64,000 nt of DNA. Origin: SZUA-309 sp965232595. Its GTDB lineage: Bacteria > Pseudomonadota > Gammaproteobacteria > Pseudomonadales > Azotimanducaceae. Position numbers and translations under genes: made by a program. Within the stretch, counting starts at the first letter, position 1. Each line of letters starts with the position of its first letter. Under the pieces are notes generated by a model. The model did not search any database, had not been told where the DNA came from, and saw only the letters and a list, made by a program, of their open reading frames with translations. Positions 1 through 8,484 of the stretch are shown piece by piece. The stretch is from NCBI GenBank assembly GCA_965232595.1, contig OZ246983.1, positions 4,402,001-4,466,000 of the forward strand, read 5' to 3'.

Positions 1-672
1 TCCGGCGACATGCTGGCGGCAACCCTGACCCTGTCCGGCATCCTCATGGCGTTGCTGCGCCGGGCGCAGACCGGCAAGGGCGACTACGTCGACGTTGCCA
101 TGATGGACGCCATTTTCGCCTGCATGCCGAACAGCATGGGTGCCGTGTTTGCGGATGGTGTCGCGCCGGAGCCGAAGAACGAGCGGATCTGGGGCGGCAA
201 CGCTTTCTACCGGATCTACGAGACGGCGGATGGCGGTCACGTTGCCCTTGGCGGCTCAGAGCTCAAGTTCGCCAGCAACGCCCTGAACGCGCTCGGCCGG
301 CCGGATCTGATCGATCTCTGCCGCCTGCCGCCGGGGGAAGGCCAGCATCCGGTCGTGGCGTTTCTCGAGGAGACCTTCGCCAGCCGCAGCAAGGCGGAGT
401 GGGTCGAGTTCTTCTCCGGCCTGGATGTGTGTTTCGCCCCGGTCAACGATCTCAGAACCGGTCTCGACCTGCCGCAGACCAGACACCGGGAGATGTGCGT
501 CGAGGACGAAGACGGCAAGGAGCATCTGGGCACGCCGCTGAAGTTCAGCGCCGAGCCGGCGCAGATCAGCTACCGCGCACCCGGACATGGCGAGCACTCC
601 GCCGCCATCCTGCGCTCGCTCGGTTACGACGACGCGGCTGTTGCCCGGCTGAAAGCACAGAGCATCATCTGA
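1..672 (+). CDS. CaiB/BaiF CoA-transferase family protein (3' part only)
   Basis: This is the C-terminal 223 residues of a class III CoA-transferase; the reading frame is open to the left window edge. Class III enzymes move CoA between carboxylic acids through an aspartyl-CoA thioester. Family features seen are the GDYVDVAMMDA segment near the start, the central substrate-lid region, and the C-terminal pattern of a PAPGHGEHS-like motif (here RAPGHGEHS) followed by LGYDDAAVARL. The N-terminal CoA-binding half and the catalytic Asp lie outside the window, so substrate and activity cannot be judged. The stop is 13 bases before the MscS gene. Two full-length paralogues lie at 6555 and 8485. Confidence 0.9.
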   Translation, partial: SGDMLAATLTLSGILMALLRRAQTGKGDYVDVAMMDAIFACMPNSMGAVFADGVAPEPKNERIWGGNAFYRIYETADGGHVALGGSELKFASNALNALGRPDLIDLCRLPPGEGQHPVVAFLEETFASRSKAEWVEFFSGLDVCFAPVNDLRTGLDLPQTRHREMCVEDEDGKEHLGTPLKFSAEPAQISYRAPGHGEHSAAILRSLGYDDAAVARLKAQSII

Positions 673-685
673 TGCTTATCCGGGC

Positions 686-1714
686 ATGTACAATGCCGCC
701 ATGGATTGGATGGCATTAGTCGAAGAGTGGCTGTTCCCGATCGCCGCGACGCTCCTGGTGACCGCGGTCATTCTGCTGATCCTGCGTCGCGCCATCCCCG
801 ACGAGCCATCAACCCGGGTGATCAGGCAGCTGGTCACCATCGCGGTGGTGCTCTTCGCCAACGTGGCGCTGGTGCTGGCGATGCCTCTGGACAGCGCAAC
901 CACCGGCCAGCTGCTGAGCCTGTTCGGCCTGGTGCTGACCGCGGTGATTGCCCTCTCCTCCACCACCTTCGTCAGCAACGCCATGGCCGGGCTGATGCTG
1001 CGGGCGGTGGGCGGCTTTCACCCGGGCGACTTCATCAGGGTCGGCGAGAACTTCGGCCGGGTCACCCAGAAGGGCCTGCTGCACACCGAGATCCAGAGCG
1101 AAGACAGAGATCTGATCACGTTGCCGAACCTGTTCGTGATGAACCAGCCGGTGCGGGTGGTTCGCACCTCCGGCACGCTCATATCGGCCGAGGTATCCCT
1201 CGGCTACGACGTGCATCGGCGGCGCGTGCGCGACCTGCTGAAGCAGGCGGCGGATCAGGCAGAGCTCACAGATCCCTTCGTGCAGATCACCGCGCTCGGC
1301 GATCACGCCGTCAGCTATCGCGTCTACGGCTTTCTCGAAGACGTCTCCAACCTTGTTACCAAACGCACTGAGCTGCGCGGGCGCATGCTCGATTGCCTGC
1401 ACGAAAATGGCGTCGAGATCGTCTCCCCCAGCTTCATGAACCAGCGGCCGCTGGATCCTTCGGTACCGGTACGGCCACCGATCGAGCAGACCGACGTGGA
1501 ACCGAGAGAAGACGACCACGCCGAGTCGCTGATGTTCGACAAGGCGGAGGTTGCCGTGCGCATCGAAAAGCTGCGCAGCAAGCGCAGTGAGCTCGTTGCC
1601 GAGCTTGACGCCTTGGACCTGACCGACGAGGCGGAACGGGCCAGAGAAACCCATTGGCGGCAACGGCAGATCGAGCACCTGGACGACATCATCCGCACCC
1701 TGGAGAGCGAATAG
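686..1714 (+). CDS. Small mechanosensitive channel (MscS family) with C-terminal coiled coil
   Basis: This 342-residue inner-membrane protein has hydrophobic segments at about residues 13-33, 45-66 and 72-110. The last is the MscS pore helix, rich in small residues (VSNAMAGLMLRAVGG). The beta domain follows (HPGDFIRVGENFGRV ... LITLPNLFVMNQPV), and then the alpha/beta cytoplasmic vestibule. MscS channels open under membrane tension to release osmolytes on hypo-osmotic shock. The last 70 residues are charged and predicted coiled coil, an extension many MscS proteins lack. ATG at 701 is a possible alternative start. Its stop overlaps the GTG start of the next gene by one base (TAGTG), so the two are probably co-translated. 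Confidence 0.9.
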   Translation: MYNAAMDWMALVEEWLFPIAATLLVTAVILLILRRAIPDEPSTRVIRQLVTIAVVLFANVALVLAMPLDSATTGQLLSLFGLVLTAVIALSSTTFVSNAMAGLMLRAVGGFHPGDFIRVGENFGRVTQKGLLHTEIQSEDRDLITLPNLFVMNQPVRVVRTSGTLISAEVSLGYDVHRRRVRDLLKQAADQAELTDPFVQITALGDHAVSYRVYGFLEDVSNLVTKRTELRGRMLDCLHENGVEIVSPSFMNQRPLDPSVPVRPPIEQTDVEPREDDHAESLMFDKAEVAVRIEKLRSKRSELVAELDALDLTDEAERARETHWRQRQIEHLDDIIRTLESE

Positions 1715-3195
1715 TGCGAATCGCCATTGCCGGCATCTCCCACGAGACCAACACCTACTGCCAGTCGCCCACCACGCGGCGTGACTTCTACGAGCTGCGC
1801 GGCGAGCGCATTCTCGACACTCTCGGCCAGGAGTCCGATCTCGGCGGTGCGGTTGGCGCCTGCGCCCAGCTGGACGTGGAAGCGGTGCCGCTGCTGTTCG
1901 TTTCCGCGCAGCCGTCCGGCACCATCGACCACCAGACCTATCAGGACTTCAAAGCGGAAATCATCGACGGCCTGGCCGCCACCGCACCCATCGACGCGCT
2001 GGTTCTCTGCCTGCACGGCGCCGGCGTGGTCGACGGCATCGAAGACATGGAAGCGGATCTGATCAGCGCCATCCGTGAGCTGACCGGTCCCGACCTGCCC
2101 ATCGCCGCCTCCTTCGATCTGCATGGCAACGTGACTCAGCGCATGGCCGAACTGCTGGATGGCACCTTCGCCTGCCATCACTACCCGCACGTGGACCTGC
2201 ATGAGCGGGCCGCCGAGGCCGTCGCCCTGGTGGTGCGCATGGCGCGTGAGGGCATCCGGCCGACAAGCGTGGTCACGCACCTGCCCATGCTGTTGCCGAC
2301 CACCACCACCTTCATCGATCCCGGCAAATCGCGGCTGGAGAAAATTCTGGCGGCAGAAGCCGAAGACGGCGTCATAGACGTCAGCTGGTTTCATGGCTTT
2401 CCCTACACCGACGTAGCCCACGTCGGCACCTACATCGTGGTCACGACGGAAGGTGACCGGGATCAGGCAGAGCGGATCGGCCGCGTGCTCGCCTCGGAGC
2501 TCTGGCACGACCGGGCTCTGTTCGAGCCGCAGAGCCTGAGCGCTGATGAAGCGGTCACGGAAGCCGCGAACCTGCCCTGGTCGCCGGAACAGGGGCCGAT
2601 CGTCATCCACGAAACATCGGACAACTGCGGTGGCGGCGCGCCAGGTGACGGTACTCACCTGCTCAGGGCCATGCTCGACGCCGGGCTCGACAGCGCCTGC
2701 TTCGGCTTCATCGTCGATCCGGAGGCCGCCGCGACGGCGCACGCGGCCGGGGTCGGCGCGACCGTCCAGATCAGCCTGGGCGGCAAAACGGATGATCTGC
2801 ACGGCGAACCGATCGAGCTGACGGCCTACGTGAAAGCGCTGCACGATGGCCGCATCACGCTGCAGTCCATGTTTCGCGGCGCCCCGCTCAACCTCGGACC
2901 GCTGGCCAGGCTGCAGCCCGCTGAATCCGGCGTGGAAATCATCGTCGCCAGCCGCCGCTCGCAGACCTTCGACCCGGAACCCTTTATCGCGCTCGGCATG
3001 GACGTGCACCGCTATCGCTTCGTGGCGCTGAAGTCGAGCAACCACTTCAGGGCCGGCTTTCAGGACCTGGCGAGCGCCATCATCACCGCGGACCCGCCGG
3101 GCCTGACCACTCATCACATCGAGGTGTTTCCGCGCCAGCGCAGCAGCCAGCCGCTCTGGCCGCTGGACGAACGGGCCGAATTTCGTCCCGAATAG
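1714..3195 (+). CDS. M81 family metallopeptidase (microcystinase C/MlrC-like)
   Basis: This 493-residue cytoplasmic enzyme has the M81 N-terminal domain (DUF1485) and C-terminal MlrC domain. Likely metal ligands lie in the opening SHETN motif, in SFDLHGN near residue 137 and in the HHYPHVD segment that follows. The C-terminal half carries the DNCGGGAPGDGT motif. The GTG start at 1714 is chosen because homology begins at once (RIAIAGISHETN) and it overlaps the preceding stop. Known members hydrolyse linear microcystin-derived peptides, but most genomic members have unknown small amide or peptide substrates. The following transporter may import the substrate (inference from position). Confidence 0.9.
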   Translation: MRIAIAGISHETNTYCQSPTTRRDFYELRGERILDTLGQESDLGGAVGACAQLDVEAVPLLFVSAQPSGTIDHQTYQDFKAEIIDGLAATAPIDALVLCLHGAGVVDGIEDMEADLISAIRELTGPDLPIAASFDLHGNVTQRMAELLDGTFACHHYPHVDLHERAAEAVALVVRMAREGIRPTSVVTHLPMLLPTTTTFIDPGKSRLEKILAAEAEDGVIDVSWFHGFPYTDVAHVGTYIVVTTEGDRDQAERIGRVLASELWHDRALFEPQSLSADEAVTEAANLPWSPEQGPIVIHETSDNCGGGAPGDGTHLLRAMLDAGLDSACFGFIVDPEAAATAHAAGVGATVQISLGGKTDDLHGEPIELTAYVKALHDGRITLQSMFRGAPLNLGPLARLQPAESGVEIIVASRRSQTFDPEPFIALGMDVHRYRFVALKSSNHFRAGFQDLASAIITADPPGLTTHHIEVFPRQRSSQPLWPLDERAEFRPE

Positions 3196-3240
3196 TGACG
3201 TCGCCTTGTCAGGCCCGCTGCGAGCCGACATGATGATCTG

Positions 3241-5025
3241 ATGAGCAGTACGGCAGAGAAGCTGCCCCTTAGAGTCAAGTTGTCCTATGGTGCGCCCAGC
3301 TTTGCCGGTGCCGGCATGGCTATCCCGATCGCCATCCACCTGACCATCTTCTACTCCGACACCATCCTGGTTCCCCTGGGCCTGATCGCCCTGGTGAAAG
3401 CCATCGCTCGCGCCATGGACGCGCTGACCGATCCGTTCATGGGCTGGCTGACCGACAGCACCCGCAGCCGCTGGGGACGGCGCCGGCCCTGGATCCTGTT
3501 CGGCGCCCCGGCCGCGGCGCTCTCTTTCTACCTGATGTTCACCCCACCGGAAGATCTGTCAGGGGGCAACGCGGCGGCCTGGTTCGCGGCCACGTACATC
3601 TGCTACTACCTGTTCCACACGGTCTACATCATCCCCCACTACGGGCTCGGCCCGGAGCTGACGCTGGACTACAACGAGCGCACCTCGCTGTTCGGCATCC
3701 GGGAGGGATTCGTGGTGCTGGGCACGCTGGTGGCGGCCGTTGCGCCACCGATCTTCATTCAGGCGCTCGGCGGTGAGCGAGCCGGTTACTCGGGATTCGC
3801 CGCCCTGCTCGGCGCGTTGCTGGTGGGTCTGTACCTGAACCTGGTGATGCAGATCCGCGAGCGTCCGGACTTTGCGGCCAGAGCGCCGAACCCGCTGGTG
3901 CCTGGGCTGCGCAGAGTCTTCCGGAACAAGGCCTTCCGCATCCTCCTGGCCGTCTACCTGACCAGCGCCACCACCGGCGCCATTCCCGGGCTGATGATGC
4001 CCTACTTCACCAAGTACGTGCTGCAGCCGGAAAACCCGGACACCTGGCTGGCCATCTTCCTGGCCGTGTACTTCGGCTCCGGCTTTCTGTTCCTGCCGGT
4101 CTGGATCTGGCTCGCGCGACGCTTCGAGAAGAAGCCGGTCTGGCTCGCCAGCTTCATACCGTCCATCACCGGCTCCGGCGCGCTGTTCTTCATGGGGCCC
4201 GGCGACATCTGGCCAACCTTCTTCATCCTGATCTGGGCGGGGGCTGCCTTTGGCGCCGGGCTGTTCCTGGGCCCGGCCATGCAGGCGGACGTGATCGACT
4301 ACGACGAGCTCTACACCGGCAAACGCCGTGAGGCCCAGTACGGCGCCTTGTGGTCCATCATGCAGAAGTTTGTGGTCATCCCCAGCATGTCCATCCCGCT
4401 GGCGGTGCTCGCGACCGTGGGCTACCTGCCGAACGTGCCGCAGACCGAGGAGGTGCAGCTGGCCATCCGGGCGATCTTCGGGCTCGGCCCTGCAACCACC
4501 GCCTCCCTCGCCCTGATCATCGGTCTGGCTTACCCGATCAGCCGCAAGGTGCATGAGCAGATCTGGGCCGGCATCGAGAAGCTCAAACGGGGCGACAGCG
4601 CCGTCGACCCTATCAGCGGTCACCGCATTCCGCCGTACAGCGAGCGTCACGAGGACGAAGAGCAGGGCTGGTACCTGGATCACTACACCGACGGCGAGTT
4701 GCGCCTCGCCATGACCCGCGGCATCAGCGCCCTGAAGCGCCGCGTGCTCATGCTGCAGTTCGCCTCGATCGCCGTCTTCGTCTTTTCCGTGCTCGCCGTG
4801 ACCGATGAAGTCCAACTCCACTCGGAGCCCGGCATCATGGCCGTGCTCTATGTGGTCGCTGCAGGCCTCGGCCTGTCTGCAAGCCTGTTTCACTTCATCC
4901 GCTATCGCGCCGTGAACGCCCTGGCCGAACTGCCCGAGGCGTCGCTGGAGGCGCACATCCGGATCAACCAGTTGCTCAAAGGCGAGACCGAGCTGCCGGT
5001 GGCACCCACCAGCAACGCCGCCTGA
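3241..5025 (+). CDS. MFS transporter of the GPH (glycoside-pentoside-hexuronide:cation symporter) type, C-terminally extended
   Basis: This 594-residue polytopic membrane protein is of the MFS_2 type. The diagnostic loop between helices 2 and 3 reads DALTDPFMGWLTDSTRSRWGRRRPW. GPH proteins take up sugars or related polar solutes with Na+ or H+. The usual 12-helix body ends near residue 440. Then comes a polar linker and two further hydrophobic segments (about 500-520 and 530-550), making it roughly 130 residues longer than typical. It lies 45 bases after the M81 gene on the same strand, which suggests an uptake-plus-hydrolysis pair, though this is only an inference. The stop is just 6 bases from the end of the convergent gene. 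Confidence 0.9.
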   Translation: MSSTAEKLPLRVKLSYGAPSFAGAGMAIPIAIHLTIFYSDTILVPLGLIALVKAIARAMDALTDPFMGWLTDSTRSRWGRRRPWILFGAPAAALSFYLMFTPPEDLSGGNAAAWFAATYICYYLFHTVYIIPHYGLGPELTLDYNERTSLFGIREGFVVLGTLVAAVAPPIFIQALGGERAGYSGFAALLGALLVGLYLNLVMQIRERPDFAARAPNPLVPGLRRVFRNKAFRILLAVYLTSATTGAIPGLMMPYFTKYVLQPENPDTWLAIFLAVYFGSGFLFLPVWIWLARRFEKKPVWLASFIPSITGSGALFFMGPGDIWPTFFILIWAGAAFGAGLFLGPAMQADVIDYDELYTGKRREAQYGALWSIMQKFVVIPSMSIPLAVLATVGYLPNVPQTEEVQLAIRAIFGLGPATTASLALIIGLAYPISRKVHEQIWAGIEKLKRGDSAVDPISGHRIPPYSERHEDEEQGWYLDHYTDGELRLAMTRGISALKRRVLMLQFASIAVFVFSVLAVTDEVQLHSEPGIMAVLYVVAAGLGLSASLFHFIRYRAVNALAELPEASLEAHIRINQLLKGETELPVAPTSNAA

Positions 5026-5031
5026 GTCGCT

Positions 5032-5922
5032 TCACACCTCGTCGAAGCTCAGATCAACACTGACCGGATAGTGATCGGACGCCCGCTGGGCTCGCTGGCT
5101 GGCATGGATCCGCGGGCTTTTCGGCACCAGCCGATCCGCCGCGCTATTGGACAGCAGCAGAAAGTCCAGACGCATCCGGCGCTTCGGCCAGTAGGTTGAA
5201 GGGTTGCGGCCCGTCTTCGCCAGGACGTCGGCCATCGGGTCCAGCATCGGCAGTGCGAACAACGGTGCCAGGCTGGCGCTCGAGCGGACGTCGTTGAAAT
5301 CTCCGCCAAGCAGAACCAGCCGCTCCGGGTGTGCCTGCAGGTAGTCGCTGAGCAGGCCCGCAACCTGACGAACTTCCGCAGCCCGCACCTCGTCCGCGGC
5401 CAGGCGCCGCCAGGGCTGATTGGTCTTCGATTTGAGGTGCACGTTGAACAGCGTCAGCAGGCCCTGATCGGCAAGATCGAGCTCGATCTGCAGCAGGTCG
5501 CGCTGAATCCGCAGAGGCGCCGGGTTGCCCTCTCCTGCAGCGGCTTCGGAGGCGTACTCCATTAACGGCGCCCCCAGCTCGTCCGCAAGCGCCAGATGCC
5601 GATGTGAGGTCGACTCGAACGGCTCCCGGCTGAGCACCGCCAGATGGATGCCCCGTTCGCTGTTGCCCTGGACGACGGAGGCGTATGGGTATGGCACCTC
5701 CAGACCAGCGTTGACCAGTTCCAACGCCTCTGTCGAGCCGACCTCCTGCAGCAGCACCACGTCTGCCGCCACCTCAGCGAGCACGCCGCTGAGCGCTTTC
5801 AGCGCCTTGGCCGGCTTGGCGACCGCTCGCGTCTGACCCTGAGCATCCGCTTCGGTGAACAGGTTCTGGACGTTGTAGCTGGCGATGCGCAATGTTTCGG
5901 GTGACTTAGGCTTTATTTTCAA
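5032..5922 (-). CDS. Endonuclease/exonuclease/phosphatase (EEP) family hydrolase
   Basis: This 296-residue soluble protein has the EEP fold of DNase I, exonuclease III and inositol phosphatases. Catalytic motifs appear in order: RIASYNVQNLF (Asn), LLQEVGS (metal-binding Glu), LGGDFNDV (Asp and Asn) and the C-terminal SDHYPV (Asp-His pair). No signal peptide is visible. The start is a TTG at 5922 without a clear ribosome binding site, and no better start was found before the conserved SYNVQN strand. EEP members act on nucleic acids, lipids or sugar phosphates, so the substrate is undetermined. It stands alone, divergent from the globin-like gene. Confidence 0.88.
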   Translation of the reverse strand: MKIKPKSPETLRIASYNVQNLFTEADAQGQTRAVAKPAKALKALSGVLAEVAADVVLLQEVGSTEALELVNAGLEVPYPYASVVQGNSERGIHLAVLSREPFESTSHRHLALADELGAPLMEYASEAAAGEGNPAPLRIQRDLLQIELDLADQGLLTLFNVHLKSKTNQPWRRLAADEVRAAEVRQVAGLLSDYLQAHPERLVLLGGDFNDVRSSASLAPLFALPMLDPMADVLAKTGRNPSTYWPKRRMRLDFLLLSNSAADRLVPKSPRIHASQRAQRASDHYPVSVDLSFDEV

Positions 5923-6092
5923 TAGGTTAAAGAATTTTCCCAGAACCGTTATCTGCTGCCGACACCCGTATCTTCACGGATGGTCAGGGCCCGGAAGTTC
6001 TGGAGAATGTTCTCGGTTACCATGCAGCAGCATACCTGAGCCCGCTCGGCCGCCTAAGCGCCGCCTCGAGATAAGGATCCTGAGTCCAGACC

Positions 6093-6497
6093 ATGACCAA
6101 AGAAGAACAGACCGCGAACATCCTCTCAGCCATGGAGCAGGTGGCGGAGAAGGCTGGCGACGTCGCGCCAGCAATTTTCGCCCGCTACTTCGAGCGCTGC
6201 GGCGACTCCAAAGCGCTGATGGATCACATGGACGAACACATGCTCGGACGGATGATGGATCAGGTGCTGCTGCTCATCATGGAGCCCGGCGAAGACGAGC
6301 TGGCCAGCTACATCGAGTTCGAAACCGCCAGCCACAAGTCCTACGGCGTGCAGCCCTACATGTACGAGAGCCTGATGCGCAGCGTCCAGGAGGTGATCGC
6401 CAGCGAGCTGGGCGGCGGGTTTACCCAGGACATGGCTGACGCCTTGCAGGGCCGAATCGATTATCTTCTAAGCGAAATAGCCGCCGCCGAAGCCTGA
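6093..6497 (+). CDS. Globin-like protein
   Basis: This 134-residue, largely helical protein has no signal peptide. The segment around residues 76-110 matches the globin F and G helices: a candidate proximal His81, then KSYGVQPYMYESL and RSVQEVIASELG, as in bacterial single-domain globins where His-x(4-6)-GV-x(3-5)-Y precedes the G helix. The N-terminal half fits the A-E helices (PAIFARYFERCGDSKALM), although the usual B-helix pattern and distal residue are weak. If haem-binding, it could handle O2 or NO or sense redox state. Assignment is by motif reading only. An AAGGATCC-type ribosome site lies 15-20 bases upstream. It starts a run that continues with the CaiB gene 57 bases downstream. Confidence 0.6.
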   Translation: MTKEEQTANILSAMEQVAEKAGDVAPAIFARYFERCGDSKALMDHMDEHMLGRMMDQVLLLIMEPGEDELASYIEFETASHKSYGVQPYMYESLMRSVQEVIASELGGGFTQDMADALQGRIDYLLSEIAAAEA

Positions 6498-6554
6498 CAA
6501 CGGCTGAGGCAATTCCACTGGGGCCCCGGCCTCGGGCAGATCAGGGGGAGGATC

Positions 6555-7769
6555 ATGCCGACAGACAGCAACGCCGTAACCGGAGGACCGCTCGCCGGGG
6601 TCCGGATCATCGATTTCACGTCCATCTACTCAGGTCCGATCGCCACCGCGATCCTCGGTGACCAGGGGGCCGACGTGATCAAAATCGAGCCCGCTGAAGG
6701 CGACGTGATGCGTCGCGGCCTGCCGTCGCGGAACGGCGTCGGCGCCTCCTTCGCCATGATGAACCGCAACAAGCGCTCGCTGGTGATCGATGCCCGCACC
6801 GACAAGGGCCGCGAGGCGCTGGAGCGGCTGATCATCGATGCGGACGTGGTGGTGGAGAACTTCCGGCCTGGCGTGATGGACCGGCTCGGCCTGGGTTACG
6901 AGCGCCTGGCAGAGAAAAACCCCCGGCTGATTTACCTGTCCGTCAACGGCGTCGGCAGCACCGGCCCTTACGCAAAGCGACGGGTCTACGATGCGGTCAT
7001 TCAGGCAATCTCCGGCATCGCCGCGCTGCAGGCTGGCGGCAACGACGGCGACCCGCAGATGGTGAACACGCTGATCTGCGACAAGATCACCTCGTTAAAC
7101 GCCGCTCAGGTGGTCAGCGCCGCCCTCTTCTCCCGGGAGCGGACCGGTAAAGGCCAGCAGGTGGAGCTGACCATGCTCGATGCGGCCCTCAACTTCATCT
7201 GGCCCGACGGCATGTTCAACTACAGCCTGCTCGAGGACGACGGCGAGCCGGTACCCGTCCTCGACTACTCCAGCTTCGTGCGGCGGACGGCCGACGGTTA
7301 CGTGGCGGTGATGCCGGTGAAGGCGGCCGAGTGGCACGGGGTGTTCAAAGCGCTGGAGCTCGACGAGCTCTGGGGGGATGCCCGGTTCGACAGCGCTGCC
7401 AACCGACGGAAGAACGGAGAGGCACTGAACGGCCTGCTGAACGAAGCCTACGCCCGCTTCAGCACCGAAGAGATGCTCAACCGCCTGGAAGCGAACGACG
7501 TGCCGTTCGCCGAGCTGAACAGCCAGGAAGATGTGATCAGCGACCCGCAGGTGGTCGCCATGGGCGCCCTGCAGGAGTTTGAGCACCATCTCGCCGGGCC
7601 CATGCGCCAGCCCAGGCCACAGGGGCAGTTCAAAGGGACGCCAGCGGGCCTGCACCGGAGCTCACCGGCGCTCGGCGAGCACACGGCGGAGGTGCTCGCT
7701 GAAGCGGGCTACAGCGCGGCTGAGATCGCCACCCTGCAAGCGGAAGGCATCATTCCCGGCGCTGAGTAG
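6555..7769 (+). CDS. CaiB/BaiF family CoA-transferase
   Basis: This complete 404-residue class III CoA-transferase opens with GPLAGVRIIDFTSIYSGP, the CoA-binding strand. It continues with ADVIKIEPAEGD, NFRPGVMDRLGLGYE and STGPYAKRRVYDAVIQA. Asp146 in that last motif aligns with the catalytic aspartate of formyl-CoA transferase (Asp169). The protein would exchange CoA between a CoA-thioester donor and an acid acceptor in the cytoplasm. The acceptor cannot be told from sequence. A GGGGGAGG ribosome site precedes the ATG by about 7 bases. It converges with the GST gene, whose end is 11 bases away. Confidence 0.92.
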   Translation: MPTDSNAVTGGPLAGVRIIDFTSIYSGPIATAILGDQGADVIKIEPAEGDVMRRGLPSRNGVGASFAMMNRNKRSLVIDARTDKGREALERLIIDADVVVENFRPGVMDRLGLGYERLAEKNPRLIYLSVNGVGSTGPYAKRRVYDAVIQAISGIAALQAGGNDGDPQMVNTLICDKITSLNAAQVVSAALFSRERTGKGQQVELTMLDAALNFIWPDGMFNYSLLEDDGEPVPVLDYSSFVRRTADGYVAVMPVKAAEWHGVFKALELDELWGDARFDSAANRRKNGEALNGLLNEAYARFSTEEMLNRLEANDVPFAELNSQEDVISDPQVVAMGALQEFEHHLAGPMRQPRPQGQFKGTPAGLHRSSPALGEHTAEVLAEAGYSAAEIATLQAEGIIPGAE

Positions 7770-7780
7770 CCTGACCGCCG

Positions 7781-8395
7781 TCAGGCTTCCACGGCGATCC
7801 GATAACCGGGGCGCTCGCTCAGCGCCGCCCAGTACCTGGCAACCTGCTCCGGCAACTCCCCAGGCGCCAGCTCCGTCTGCAGCTTGAGGGAGTAACCAAG
7901 CATGATGTCGGCGGCAGAAAAGGTCTCGCCCAGTATCCAGGCCTGGCCGTTAAGGGCCTGTTCGAGCGCTTCCACGCAAAGCCAGGCCCGGTCCTGCATC
8001 TCTCTGATCGCCGCTTCGCTCGGCGAGTCCGGAAAGGCTCGGCCATGGTTGACGATCTCGCCCAGCGGCCGGGCGAACGTGGATTCAGCGAACCAGCTCC
8101 ACTGCAGGTAGAGGGCGTGTTCCGCTGATCCCGGGCGCGGCTGCAATGCCGGCCGCTCTTCCGTCGAATAGCGATCCAGCAGGTACTGAACCATGGCGCC
8201 GGACTCGAACATCGTCAGCTCGCCATCCACGAGCACCGGCACCTTGCCCACAGGATTCATCGCCCGCCAGGCATCGCTGGCGCGATACTCCGCCGAGAAG
8301 TCGACGGGGATTACCCGGTACTCGAGGCCGAGCTCCTCGCAGGTCCAGATGGGGCGAATACCGCGGGTCCGCGGCGCGTGATAGATCTCGATCAT
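7781..8395 (-). CDS. Glutathione S-transferase family protein
   Basis: This 204-residue soluble protein has an N-terminal thioredoxin-like domain (IEIYHAPRTRGIRPIWTCEELG) with the cis-proline motif GKVPVLVDG and the glutathione-contact motif ESGAMVQYLLD. A helical C-terminal domain with the FSAADIMLGYSL N-cap motif follows. The catalytic position is probably the Thr or Arg of PRTRG rather than a Tyr (family inference). The ATG at 8395 is preferred over the one at 8401 because the GGAGA site is then about 9 bases away. It is divergent from the CoA-transferase at 8485 and shares an 89-base intergenic region with it. Typical roles are conjugation or isomerisation of electrophiles. Confidence 0.9.
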   Translation of the reverse strand: MIEIYHAPRTRGIRPIWTCEELGLEYRVIPVDFSAEYRASDAWRAMNPVGKVPVLVDGELTMFESGAMVQYLLDRYSTEERPALQPRPGSAEHALYLQWSWFAESTFARPLGEIVNHGRAFPDSPSEAAIREMQDRAWLCVEALEQALNGQAWILGETFSAADIMLGYSLKLQTELAPGELPEQVARYWAALSERPGYRIAVEA

Positions 8396-8484
8396 CAGCA
8401 TCAGTCTCCTTGGCCGTGTAGAATTCTGCGGCTTCCACCCGCAGGAGACAAACCGATGACCAGCCGATTAACAGGAGCAGTCTC

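Noticed and set aside
1324..3339. A 671-codon minus-strand open frame opposite the MscS and M81 genes
   Set aside because: It is low-complexity in composition, without known domains; the plus-strand genes have clear families.
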